DNA of 64,000 bases from Synchiropus splendidus. Its lineage: Eukaryota; Chordata; Actinopteri; Syngnathiformes; Callionymidae. The stretch lies in contig NC_071348.1 of NCBI RefSeq assembly GCF_027744825.2, positions 16,711,563 to 16,775,562 of the forward strand, in the 5' to 3' direction. The notes beneath the pieces are model-generated. The model was not told the origin of the DNA. It made no database searches and saw nothing but the letters and a program-made list of their open reading frames with translations. Position 1 is the stretch's first letter, and the number at the start of each line of letters is the position of its first letter. The position numbers and the translations under genes were made by a program. Below, one piece after another: positions 49,631-62,000 of the stretch.

Positions 49631-51300
49631 TATTTCATGTTCTGACGCTTCCCTGCAAAGTTATGGCACAATGCGTAAAATGCGTTTTCAGCCTGAGATA
49701 AGGTGGGTTCCGGAACACCAAACATAAAAATGTGGACAACTTTGGAAAAACACTTCAGACAGCTTAGATTTGATGTGCAACTACGAGAAAAACCCTTTCT
49801 GCTATAGTGGGAGGTGAAAATTTCATGTTCTGAAGCGTCCCTGTGATGTTATGGCACAATGCACAAAAACTCTTTTTCAGCCTGAGATAAGGTGGGTTCC
49901 AGAACGCCAAACATAAAAATGTTGATAACTTTGGAAAAACACTTCAGACAGCTTAGATTTGACGTGCAACTAGGAGAAAGACCATTTCTGCTTTAGTGGG
50001 TGGTGAAAATTCGATGTTCTGAAGCTTCCCTGCAAAGTTATGGCACAATGCGTAAAACGCGTTTTCAGCCTGAGATAAGGTTGGTTCCGGAACGCCAAAC
50101 ATAAAAATGTTGATAACTTTGAAAAGACACGTCAGACAGCTTACATTTGAAATGCAACTACTAGAAAGACCCTTTCTGCCATTGTGGGAGGTGAAAATTC
50201 GATGTTCTGAAGCTTCCCTGCGAAGTTATGGCACCATGCGTAAAACGCGTTTTCAGCAGGGGATAAGGTCGATTCCGGAACGACAAACATAAAAGTGTTG
50301 ATAACTTTGAAAAGACACTTCAGACAGCTTAGATTTGATGTGCAACGACGAGAAAGACCCTTTCGACTATAGCGGGAGGTGAAAATTTCATGTTCTGAAG
50401 CTTCCCTGCAAAGTTATGGCACAATGCAGAAAACGCGTTTTCAGCCTGAGATAAGGTCGATTCCGGAACGCCAAACATAAAAATTTTGATAACTTTGGAA
50501 AAACACTTCAGACAGCTTAGATTTGATGTGCAACTACAAGACAGACCCTTTCTGGAATTGTGGGAGGTTAAAATATCATATTCTGAAGCTTCCCTGCAAA
50601 GTTATGGCACAATGCAGAAAAAGCGTTTTCAACCTGAGATAAGGTGGGTTCCGGAACGCCAAACATAAAAATGTTAATAACTTTGGAAAAACACTTCAGA
50701 CAGCTGAGATTTGATGTGCAACTACTACAAAGACCCTTTCTACTATAGCGGCAAGTGAATATTTCATGTTCTGTGGCATCCCTGCAAAGTTATGGCAAAA
50801 TGCAAAAAACACGTTTTCAGACTGAGATAAGGTGGGTTCCAGAATGCCAAACATAAAAATGTTGATAACTTTGGAAAAACATTTCAGACAGCTTAGATTT
50901 GATCTGCAACTACTAGAAAGACCCTTTCAGCCATTGTGGGAGGTCAAAATTTCATGTTCTGAAGCTTCCCTGGAAAGTTATGGCACCATGCGTAAAACGC
51001 GTTTTCAGCCTGAGATAAGGTTGATTCCGGAACGCCAAACATAAAAGTGTTGATAACTTTGAAAAAACACTTCAGACAGCTTAGATTTGAAGTGCAACTA
51101 CTAGAATGGCCCTTTCTGCTATAGCGGGAGGTGAAAATTTCATGTTCTGAGGCTTCCCGGCAAAGTTACGGCACAAAGCAGAAAACACATTTTCAGACTG
51201 ACATAAGGTGGGTTCCAGAACGCCAAACATAAAAATGTTGATAACTTTGGATAAACACTTCAGACAGCTTAGATTTAATGTGCAACTACTAGAAAGACCC

Positions 51301-54300
51301 TTTCTGCCATTGTGGGAGGTCAAAATTTCATGTTCTGAAGCTTCCCTGGAAAGTTATGGGACAATGCGGAAAACAATTTTTCATCCTGAGATAAGGTCGA
51401 TTCCGGGACGCCAAACATAAAAATGTTGATAACTTTTGAAAAACACTTCAGACAGCATAGATTTGTTGTGCAACTACTAGAAATACCCTTTCTGCTCTAG
51501 TGGGAGGTGAAAATTTCATGTTCTGAAGCTTCCCTGCAAAGTTATGGCACAATGCAGAAAATGCGTTTTCAGCCTGAGATAAGGAGGGTTCCGGAACGCC
51601 AAACATAAAAATGTTTATAACTTTGGAAAAACACATCAGACAGCTTATATTTGATGTGCAACTACTAGAAAGACCCTTTCTGCTATAGTGGGAGGTGAAA
51701 CTTTCATGTTCTGAAGCTTTCCTTCAAAGTTATGGCACAATGCAGAAAATGCGTTTTCAGCCTGAGATAAGGTGGGTTCCGGAATGCCAAAAATAAAAAT
51801 GTTGATAACTTTGGAAAAACACTTCAGACAGCTTGGATTTGATGTGCAACTACTACAAGGACCCTTTCTGCTACAGTGGGAGGTGAAAATTTCATTTTCT
51901 GAAGCTTCCCTGAGAAGTTATGGCACAATACAAAAAACGCGTTTTCAGCCTGAGATAAGGTGGGTTCCGGAACGACAAACGTAAAAATGTTGATAACTTT
52001 GGAACAACACTTCAGACAGCTTAGATTTAATGTGCAACTAGTAGAAAGACCCTTTCTGCCATAGTGGGAGGTCAAAATTTCATGTTCTGAAGCTTCCCTG
52101 GAAAGTTATGGGACAATGCGGAAAACAATTTTTCTTCCTGAGATAAGGTCGATTCCGGGACGCCAAACATAAAAATGTTGATAACTTTCGAAAAACACTT
52201 CAGACAGCATAGATTTGTTGTGCAACTACTAGAAAGACCCTTTCTGCTATAGTGGGAGGTGAAACTTTCATGTTCTGAAGCTTTCCTTCAAAGTTATGGC
52301 ACAATGCAGAAAATGCGTTTTCAGCCTGAGATAAGGTTGATTCCGGAACGCCAAACATAAAAATGTTGATAACTTTGGAAAAACACTTCAGACAGCTTAG
52401 ATTTGATGTGCAACTACTAGAAAGACCCTTTCTGCTATAGTGGGAGGTGAACATTTCATGTTCTGAAGCATCCCTGCTAAGCTATGGCACAATGCGTAAA
52501 ACGCGTTTTCAGCCTAAGATAAGGTCGATTCCGGAACGCCAAACATAAAAATGTTGATAACTTTGGAAAAACACATCAGACAGCTTAGATTTGATCTGCA
52601 ACTACTAGAAAGACCCTTTCTGCTATAATGGGAGGTTAAATTTTCATGTTCGGAAGCCTCCATGCAAAGTTATGGCACAATGCAGACAACGCGTTTTCAG
52701 CCTGAGATAAGGTCGATTCTGGAACGCCAAACGTAAAAATGTTGAAAACTTTGGAAAAACATTTCAGACAGCTTAGATTTGTTGTGCAACTACTAGAAAT
52801 ACCCTTTCTGCTCTAGTGGGAGGTGAAAATTTCATGTTCTGAAGCTTCCCTGCAAAGTTATGGCACAATGCAGAAAACGCGTTTTTAGCCTATGATAATG
52901 TGGGTTCCGGAGCGCCAAACGTAAAAATGTTGATAACTTTGGAAAAACACTTCAGATAGCTTAGATTTGATGTACAACGACTAGAAAGACCGTTTCTGCT
53001 ATAGTGGGAGGTGAAAATTTCATGTTCTGAAGCTTCCCTGCAAAGTTATGGCACAATGCAGAAAATGCGTTTTCAGCCTGAGATAAGGAGGGTTCCGGAA
53101 CGCCAAACATAAAAATGTTTATAACTTTGGAAAAACACATCAGACAGCTTATATTTGATGTGCAACTACTAGAAAGACCCTTTCTGCTATAGCGGGAGGT
53201 GAAACTTTCATGTTCTGAAGCTTTCCTTCAAAGTTATGGCACAATGCAGAAAATGCGTTTTCAGCCTGAGATAAGGTTGATTCCGGAACGCCAAACATAA
53301 AAATGTTGATAACTTTGGAAAAACACTTCAGACAGCTTAGATTTGATGTGCAACTACTAGAAAGACCCTTTCTGCTACAGTGGGAGGTGAAAATTTCATT
53401 TTCTGAAGCTTCCCTGAGAAGTTATGGCACAATACACAAAACGCGTTTTCAGCCTGAGATAAGGTGGGTTCCGGAACGACAAACGTAAAAATGTTGATAA
53501 CTTTGGAACAACACTTCAGACAGCTTAGATTTAATGTGCAACTAGTAAAAAGACCCTTTCTGCCATAGTGGGAGGTCAAAATTTCATGTTCTGAAGCTTC
53601 CCTGGAAAGTTATGGGACAATGCGGAAAACAATTTTTCATCCTGAGATAAGGTCGATTCCGGCACGCCAAACATAAAAATGTTGATAACTTTCGAAAAAC
53701 ACTTCAGACAGCATAGATTTGTTGTGCAACTACTAGAAATACCTTTTCTGCTCTAGTGGGAGGTGAAAATTTCATGTTCTGAAGCTTCCCTGCAAAGTTA
53801 TGGCACAATGCAGAAAACGCGTTTTTAGCCTATGATAACGTGGGTTCCGGAGCGCCAAACGTAAAAATGTTGATAACTTTGGAAAAACAGTTCAGATAGC
53901 TTAGATTTGATGTACAACGACTAGAAAGACCGTTTCTGCTATAGTGGGAGGTGAAAATTTCATGTTCTGAAGCTTCCCTGCAAAGTTGTGGCACAATGCA
54001 GAAAATGCGTTTTCAGCCTGAGATAAGGAGGGTTCCGGAACGCCAAACATAAAAATGTTTATAACTTTGGAAAAACACATCAGACAGCTTATATTTGATG
54101 TGCAACTACTAGAAAGACCCTTTCTGCGATAGTGGGAGGTCAAAATTTCATGTTCTGAAGCTTCCCTGGAAAGTTAAGGGACAATGCAGAAAACAATTTT
54201 TCATCCTGAGATAAGGTCGATTCTGGAACGCCAAATATAAAAATGTTGATAACTACGGAAAAACTCTTCAGACAGCTTAGATTTGATGTGCAACTACTAG

Positions 54301-57300
54301 AAAGACCCTTTCTGCTATAGTGTGAGGTGAACATTTCATGTTCTGAAGCTACCCTGAGAAGTTATGGCACAATGCAGAAAACGCGTTTTCAGCCAGAGAT
54401 AATGTCGGTTTCGGAACGCCAAACATAAAAATGTTGACAACTTTGGAAAAACTCTTCAGAGAGCTTAGATTTGATGTGTAACTACTAGAAAGACCCTTTC
54501 TGCTATAGTGGGAGGTGAAACTTTCAAGTTCTGAAGCTTTCCTTCAAAGTTATGGCACAATGCAGAAAACGCGTTTTCAGCCTGAGACAAGGTGGGTTCC
54601 GGAACGCCAAACATAAAAATGTTGATAACTTTGGAAAAACACTTCAGACAGCTTAGATTTGATGTGCAACTACTAGAAAGGCCCTTTCTGCTACATGTGG
54701 GAGGTTAAAATTTCATGTTCTGAAGCTTCCCTGCAAAGTTATGGCACAATACGTAAAACACGTTTTCAGCATGAGATAAGGTCGATTCCAGAACGCCAAA
54801 CATAAAAATGTTGATAACTTTGGAAAAACACTTCAGACAGCTTAGATTTGATGTGCAAGTACTAGAAATACCCTTTCTGCTATAGTGGGAGGTGAAAATG
54901 TCATTTTCTGAAGCTTCCCTGAGAAGTTATGGCACAATACACAAAACGCGTTTTCAGCCTGAGATAAGGTGGGTTCCGGAACGACAAGCGTAAAAATGTT
55001 GATAACTTTGGAAAAACACTTCAGACAACTTAGATTTGATGTGCAACTACTAGAAAGACCCTGTCTGTTATAGTGGGAGTTGAAACTTTCATGTTCTGAA
55101 GCTTCCCTGCAAAGTTAAGGAACAATGCAGAAAACGCGTTTTCAGCCTGAGGTAAGGTGGGTTCCGGAACGCCAAACATAAAAATGTTGATAACTTTGGA
55201 AAAACACTTCAGACAGCTTAGATTTGATGTGCAACTACTAGAAAGACCCTTTCTGCTACAGTGGGAGGTTAAAATTTCATGTTCTGAAGCTTCCCTGCAA
55301 AGTTATGGCACAATGCAGAAAACGCGTTTTCAGCCTGTGATAAGGTGGGTTCCGGAACGCCAAACATAAAAATGTTGATAACTTTGGGAAAAACATTTCA
55401 GACAGCTTAGATTTGAAGTGCAACTACTAGAAAGACCCTTTATGCTATAGTGGGATGTGAGAATTTCATGTTCTGAAGCTTCCTTGCAAAGTTATGGCAC
55501 AATGCAAAACACGTGTTTTAGCCTATGATAATGAGGGTTCCGGAGCGCCAAACGTAAAAATGTTGATAACTTTGGAAAAACACTTCAGATAGCTTAGATT
55601 TGATGTACAACGACTAGAAAGACCGTTTCTGCTATAGTGGGAGGTGAAAATTTCATGTTCTGAAGCTTCCCTGCAAAGTTATGGCACAATGCAGAAAACG
55701 CGTTTTCAGCTCGAGATAAGGTCGTTTCCGGAACGCCAAACATAAAAATGTTGATAGTTTTCGAGAAACACTTCAGACAACTTATATTTGATGTGCAACT
55801 ACTAGAAAGACCCTGTCTGTTATAGTGGGAGTTGAAAATTTCATGTTCTGAAGATTCCCTGCAAAGTTATGGCACAATGCAGAAAACGCCTTTTCAGCCT
55901 GAGATAAGGTTGATTCCCGAACGCCAAACATAAAAATGTTGATAACTTTTGAAAAACACATCAGACAGCTTAGATGTGATCTGCAACTACTAGAAAGACC
56001 CTTTCTGCTATAGTGGGAGGTTAAATCTTCATGTTCGGAAGCTTCCATGCAAAGTTATGGCACAATGCAGTAAACGCGTTTTCAGCCAGAGATAAGGTGG
56101 GTTCCGGAACGCCAAACATAAAAATGTTGATAACTTTGGGAAAAACATTTCAGACAGCTTAGATTTGATGTGCAACTACTAGAAAGACCCTTTATGCTAT
56201 AGTGGGATGTGAAAATTTCATGTTCTGAAGCTTCCTTGCAAAGTTATGGCACAATGCAAAAAACGTGTTTTTAGCCTATGATAGTGTGGGTTCCGGAGCG
56301 CCAAACGTAAAAATGTTGATAACTTTGGAAAAACACTTCTGAAAGCTTAGATTTGATGTACAATGACTAGAAAGACCGTTTCTGCTATAGTGGGAGGTGA
56401 AAATTTCATGTTCTGAAGCTTCCCTGCAAAGTTATGGCACAATGCAGAAAACGCGTTTTCAGCCCGAGGTAAGGTCGTTTCCGGAACGCCAAACATAAAA
56501 ATGTTGATAGTTTTCGAGAAACACTTCAGACAGCTTAGATTTGATGTGCAACTACTAGAAAGACACTTTCTGCAATAGTGGGAGGTGAAAATTTCATGTT
56601 TTGAAGCTTCCCTGCAAAGTTGTGGCACAATGCAGAAAACGCGTATTCAGCCTGAGATAAGGTGGGTTCCGGAACGCCAAACATAAAAATGTTGATAACT
56701 TTGGAAAAACACTTCAGACGGCTCAGAATTGAAGTGCAACTACTAGAAAGTACCTTTCTGCTATAGTGGGAGGTCAAAATTTCATTTTCTGAAGCTTCCC
56801 TGCAAAGTTATGGCACAATGCGTAAAACACGTTTTCAGCCAGAGAAAAGGTCGATTCCAGATCGCCAAACATAAAAATGTTGATAACTTTGGAAAAACAC
56901 TTCAGACAGCTTAGATTTGATGTGCACCTACTAGAAAGACCCTTTCTGCTGTAGTGGGAGGTGAAAATTTCTTTTTCTGAAGCTTCCCTGAGAAGTTATG
57001 GCACAATACACAAAACGCGTTTTCAGCCTGAGATAAGGTGGGTTCCGGAACGCCAAACGTAAAAATGTTGATAACTTTGGAACAACACTTCAGACAGCTT
57101 AGATTTAATGTGCAACTACTAGAAAGACCCTTTCTGCGATAGTGGGAGGTCAAAATTTCATGTTCTGAAGCTTCCCTGGAAAGTTAAGGGACAATGCAGA
57201 AAACAATTTTTCATCCTGAGATAAGGTCGATTCTGGAACGCCAAATATAAAAATGTTGATAACAATGGAAAAACACTTCAGACAGCTTAGATTTGATGTG

Positions 57301-59000
57301 CAACTACTAGAAAGACCCTTTCTGCTATAGTGTGAGGTGAACATTTCATGTTCTGAAGCTACCCTGAGAAGTTATGGCACAATGCACAAAACGAGTTTTC
57401 AGCCTGAGATAAGGTGGGTTCCGGAACGCCAAACGTAAAAATGTTGATAACTTTGGAACAACACTTCAGACAGCTTAGATTTGATGTGCAACTACTAGAA
57501 AGACCCTTTCTGCTACAGTGGGAGGTTAAAATCTCATGTTCTGAAGCTTCCCTGCAAAGTTATGGCACAATGCAGAAAACGCGTTTTCAGCCTGAGATAA
57601 GGTGGGTTCCGGAACGCCAAACATAAAAATGTTGATAACTTTGGGAAAAACATTTCAGACAGCTTAGATTTGAAGTGCAACTACTAGAAAGACCCTTTAT
57701 GCTATAGTGGGATGTGAAAATTTCATGTTCTGAAGCTTCCTTGCAAAGTTATGGCACAATGCAAAAAACGTGTTTTTAGCCCGAGATAAGGTCGTTTCCG
57801 GAACGCCAAACATAAAAATGTAGATAGTTTTCGAGAAACACTTCAGACAACTTATATTTGATGTGCAACTACTAGAAAGACCCTGTCTGTTATAGTGGGA
57901 GTTGAAAATTTCATGTTCTGAAGCTTCCCTGCAAAGTTATGGAACAATGCGGAAAACGCATTTTCAGCCTGAGATAAGGTGGGTTCGGGGACGCCAAACA
58001 TAAAAATGTTGATAACTTTCGAAAAACACTTCAGACAGCTTAGATTTGATGTGCAACTACTAGAAAGACACTTTCTGCTATAGTGGGACGTGAACATTTC
58101 ATGTTTTGAAGCTTCCCTGCAAAGTTGTGGCACAATGCAGAAAACGCGTTTTCAGCCTGAGATAAGGTGGGTTCCGGAACGCCAAACGTAAAAATGTTGA
58201 TAACTTTGGAACAACACTTCAGACAGCTTAGATTTCATGTGCAACTACTAGAAAGACCCTTTCTGCTATAGTGGCACCTGAAAATTTCATTTTCTGAAGC
58301 TTCCCTGCAAAGTTATGGCACAAAGGCGAAAACGCGTTTTGAGCCTGAGATGAGGTGGTTTCCGAAACGCCAAACGTAAAAATGTTGATAACTTTGGAAC
58401 AACACTTCAGACAGCTTAGATTTAATGTGCAACTACTAGAAATACCCTTTCTGCTATAGTGGGAGGTGAAAATTTCATTTTCTGAAGCTTCTCTGCAAAG
58501 TTATGGCACAATGCGTGAAACGCGTTTTCAGCCTGAGATAAGGTCGCTTCCGGAACGCCAAACATAAAAATGTTGATAACTTTGGAAAAACACTTCAGAC
58601 AGCTTACATTTGATGTGCAACTACTAGAAAGACCCTTTCTGCTATAGTGGGAGGTGAACATTTCATGTTCTGAAGCATCCCTGCTAAGCTATGGCACAAT
58701 GCGTAAAACGCGTTTTCAGCCTAAGATAAGGTCGATTCCGGAACGCCAAACATAAAAATGTTGATAACTTTGGAAAAACACATCAGACAGCTTAGATTTG
58801 ATCTGCAACTACTAGAAAGACCCTTTCTGCTATAATGGGAGGTTAAATTTTCATGTTCGGAAGCTTCCATGCAAAGTTATGGCACAATGCAGACAACGCG
58901 TTTTCAGCCTGAGATAAGGTCGATTCTGGAACGCCAAACGTAAAAATGTTGATAACTTTGGAAAAACATTTCAGACAGCTTAGATTTGATGTGCAACTAC
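51301..59000. repeat. Higher-order family C (four- and eight-unit spacing)
   Basis: The CTGGAAAGTTATGGGAC unit at 51346 recurs at 52098 (752 bp, 4 units) and 53602 (1504 bp, 8 units). The stretch 51824-52075 matches 53337-53579 at 1504 bp. The one-base insertion ACTTTGGGAAAAAC occurs at 55381, 56133 and 57638, offsets of 752 and 1505 bp. The GCATCCCTGCTAAGC unit at 52468 recurs at 58675, 33 units plus 3 bp on. The pattern suggests an eight-unit higher-order repeat built from two four-unit halves. Confidence 0.75.
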
Positions 59001-62000
59001 TAGAAAGACCCTTTCTGTTTAGTGGGAGGTGAAAATTTCATGTTCTGAAGATTCCCTACAAAGTTATGGCACAATGCAGGAAACGCGTTTTCAGCCTGAG
59101 ATAAGGTCGATTCAGGAACACCAAACATAAAAATGTTGAAAACTTTCGAAAAACACTTCAGACAGCTTAGATTTGATTTGCAACTACTAGAAAGACCCTT
59201 TCTGCTATAGTGGGACGTGAACATTTCATGTTCTGAAGCTTCCCTGAGAAGTTATGGCACAATGCAGAAAACGCGTTTTCAGCCTGAGATAAGGTGGGTT
59301 CCGGAACGCCAAGCGTAAAAATGTTGATAACTTTGGAAAAACACTTCAGACAGCTTAGATTTGATGTGCAACTACGAGAAAGACCCTTTCTGCTATAGTG
59401 GGAGGTGAAAATTTCATGTTCTGAAGCTTCCCTGAAAAGTTATTGCACAATGTGTAAAACGCGTTTTCAGCCTAAGATAAGGTCGATTCCGGAACGCCAA
59501 ACATAAAAATGTTGATAACTTTCGAAAGACACTTCAGACAGCTTAGATTTGATGTGCAACTACTAGAAAGACCCTTTCTGCTATAGTGGGAGGTGAACAT
59601 TTCATGTTCTGAAGCTTCCCTGCAAATTTATGGCACAATGCAGAAAAAGCGTTTTCAGCTTGAGATAAGGTCGATTCCGGAACGCCAAACATAAAAATGT
59701 TGATAACCTTGGAAAAAAACTTCAGACAGCTTAGATTTGATGTGCAACTACGAGAAAGACCCTTTCGGCTATTGTGGGAGGTGAAAATTTCATGTCCTGA
59801 AGCTTCCTTCCAAAGTTATGGCACCATGCAGAAAACGCCTTTTCAGCCTGAGATAAGGTTGATTCCCGAACGCCAAACATAAAAATGTTGATAACTTTGG
59901 AAAAACACTTCAGACAGCTTAGATTTGATCTGCAACTACTAGAAAGACCCTTTCTGCTATAGTGGGAGGTTAAATTTTCATGTTCGGAAGCTTCCCTGCA
60001 AAGTTATGGCACAATCCAGAAAACGCGTTTTCAGCCTCAGGATAAGGTGGGTTCCAGAACTCCAAACATAAAAATGTTGATAACTTTGGAAAAACACTTC
60101 AGACAGCTTAGATTTGATGTGCAACTACTAGAAAGACCCTTTCTGCTATAGTGGGATGTGAAAATGTCATGTTGTGAAGCTTCCCTGCAAAGTTATGGCA
60201 CCAGGCAGAAAACGCGTTTTCAGCCTCAGATAAGGTGGGTTCCGGTACGCCAAACATAAAAATGTTGGTAACTTTGGAAAAACACTTCAGACAGCTTAGA
60301 TTTTATGTGCAATTACTAGAAAGACCCTTTCTGCTATAGTGGCACCTGAAAATTTCATTTTCTGAAGCTTCCCTGCAAAGTTATGGCACAAAGGCGAAAA
60401 CGCGTTTTGAGCCTGAGATGAGGTGGTTTCCGAAACGCCAAACGTAAAAATGTTGATAACTTTGGAACAACACTTCAGACAGCTTAGATTTAATGTGCAA
60501 CTACTAGAAATACCCTTTCTGCTATAGTGGGAGGTGAAAATTTCATTTTCTGAAGCTTCCCTGCAAAGTTATGGCACAAAGCGTGAAAAGCGTTTTCAGC
60601 CTGAGATAAGATAGATTCCGGAACGCCAAACATAAAAATGTTGATAACTTCGGAAAAACACTTCAGACAGCTTAGATTTGATGTGCAACTACTAGAAAGA
60701 CCCTTTCTGCTATAGTGGGAGGTGGCAATTTCATGTTCTGAAGCTTCCTTGCAAAGTTATGGCACAATGCAGAAAATGCGTTTTCAGCCTGAGATAATGT
60801 TGATTCCGGAACGCCAAACATAAAAATGTAGATAACTTTGGAAAAACACTTCAGACAGCTTAGATTTGATGTGCAACTACTAGAAAGTCCCTTTTCGCTA
60901 TAGTGGGAGGTCAAAATTTCATTTTCTGAAGCTTCCCTGCAAAGTTATGGCACAATGCGTAAAACACATTTTCATCCTGAGATTTGGTCGATTCCGGAAC
61001 GCCAAACATAAAAATGTTGATAACTTTGGAAAAACACTTCAGACAGCTTAGATTTGATGTGCAACTACTAGGAAGACCCTTTTTGCTATAGTGGGAGGTT
61101 AAAATTTCATGTTCGGAAGCTTCCATGCAAAGTTATAGCACAATCCGTAAAACGCGTTTTCAGCCTGAGATAAGGTCGATTCCGGAACGCCATACATAAA
61201 AATGTTGATAACTTTGGAAAAACACATCAGACAGCTTAGATTTGATGTGCAACTACTAGAAAGACCCTTTCTGCTACAGTGGGAGGTTAAAAATTCATAT
61301 TCGGAAGCTTCCATGCAAAGTAATGGCACAATGCGGACAACGCTTTTTTAGCGTGAAATAAGGTCGATTCTGGAACGGCAAACATAAAACTGTTGATAAC
61401 TTTCGAAAAACATATCAGACTGCTTAGATTTAATGAGCAACTACTAGAAAGACCCTATCTGCTATAGTGGGAGGTGAACATTTCATGTTCTGAAGCTTCC
61501 ATGCATAGTTATGGCACAATGCAGAAAACGCGTTTTCAGCTTGAGATAAGGTGGGTTCCGAAACGCCAAATGTAAAAATGTTGATAACTTTGGAAAAACA
61601 CTTCAGACAGCTTAGATTTGATGTGCAACTGCTAGAAAGACCCTTTTTGCTATAGCGGGAGGTTAAAATTTCATGTTCCGAAGCTTCCATGCAAAGTTAT
61701 GGCACAATGCAGACAACGCGTTTTCAGCCTGAGATAAGGTCGATTCTGGAAAGCCAAACATAAAAATGTTGATAACTTTCGAAAAACACTTCAGACAGCT
61801 TAGATTTGATGTGCAACTACTAGAAAGACCCTTTCTGCTATAGTGGGAGGTGAAAATTTCATGTTCTAAATGTTCCCTGCAAAGTTATGGCACAATACGT
61901 AAAACGCATTTTCATCCTGAGATTAGGTCGATTCCGAAACGCCAAACATAAAAATGTTGATAACTTTCGAAAAACACTTCAGACAGCTTAGATTTGATGT

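Larger units (their letters stand above)
41931..51300. repeat. Diverged satellite zone with local duplications
   Basis: Units here depart more from consensus (CCAGAACGCC, CCTTAGATAAGG, TTGCGTTTACAGCC, GATTTCACGTG) and carry more short indels than blocks A and B. Three local duplication events are listed separately (44293-44854, 46131-49630, 47113-47495). No gene or other element is seen. The zone may be older or less often homogenised. Confidence 0.75.
4811..57220. repeat. Linked 166-bp haplotype, five scattered copies
   Basis: Copies lie at 4811-4976, 5938-6103, 51977-52142, 53481-53646 and 57055-57220; the coordinates given span all five. Each joins AAACGTAAAAATG and GGAACAACAC in one unit to GGTCAAAA, CTGGAAAG, GGGACAATG (GCGACAATG in the first) and CATCCTGAG (CTTCCTGAG at 52 kb) in the next. 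All copies are the same length. The haplotype therefore crosses the unit boundary and has been copied as a block, not unit by unit. Confidence 0.7.

Noticed and set aside
2004..60000. Plus-strand frames of 60-74 residues with the pattern MLITFEKHFRQLRFDVQLLERPF
   Set aside because: These are the other strand's reading of the same unit, always ending near the same stop. They cannot be distinguished from chance open frames in a repeat.
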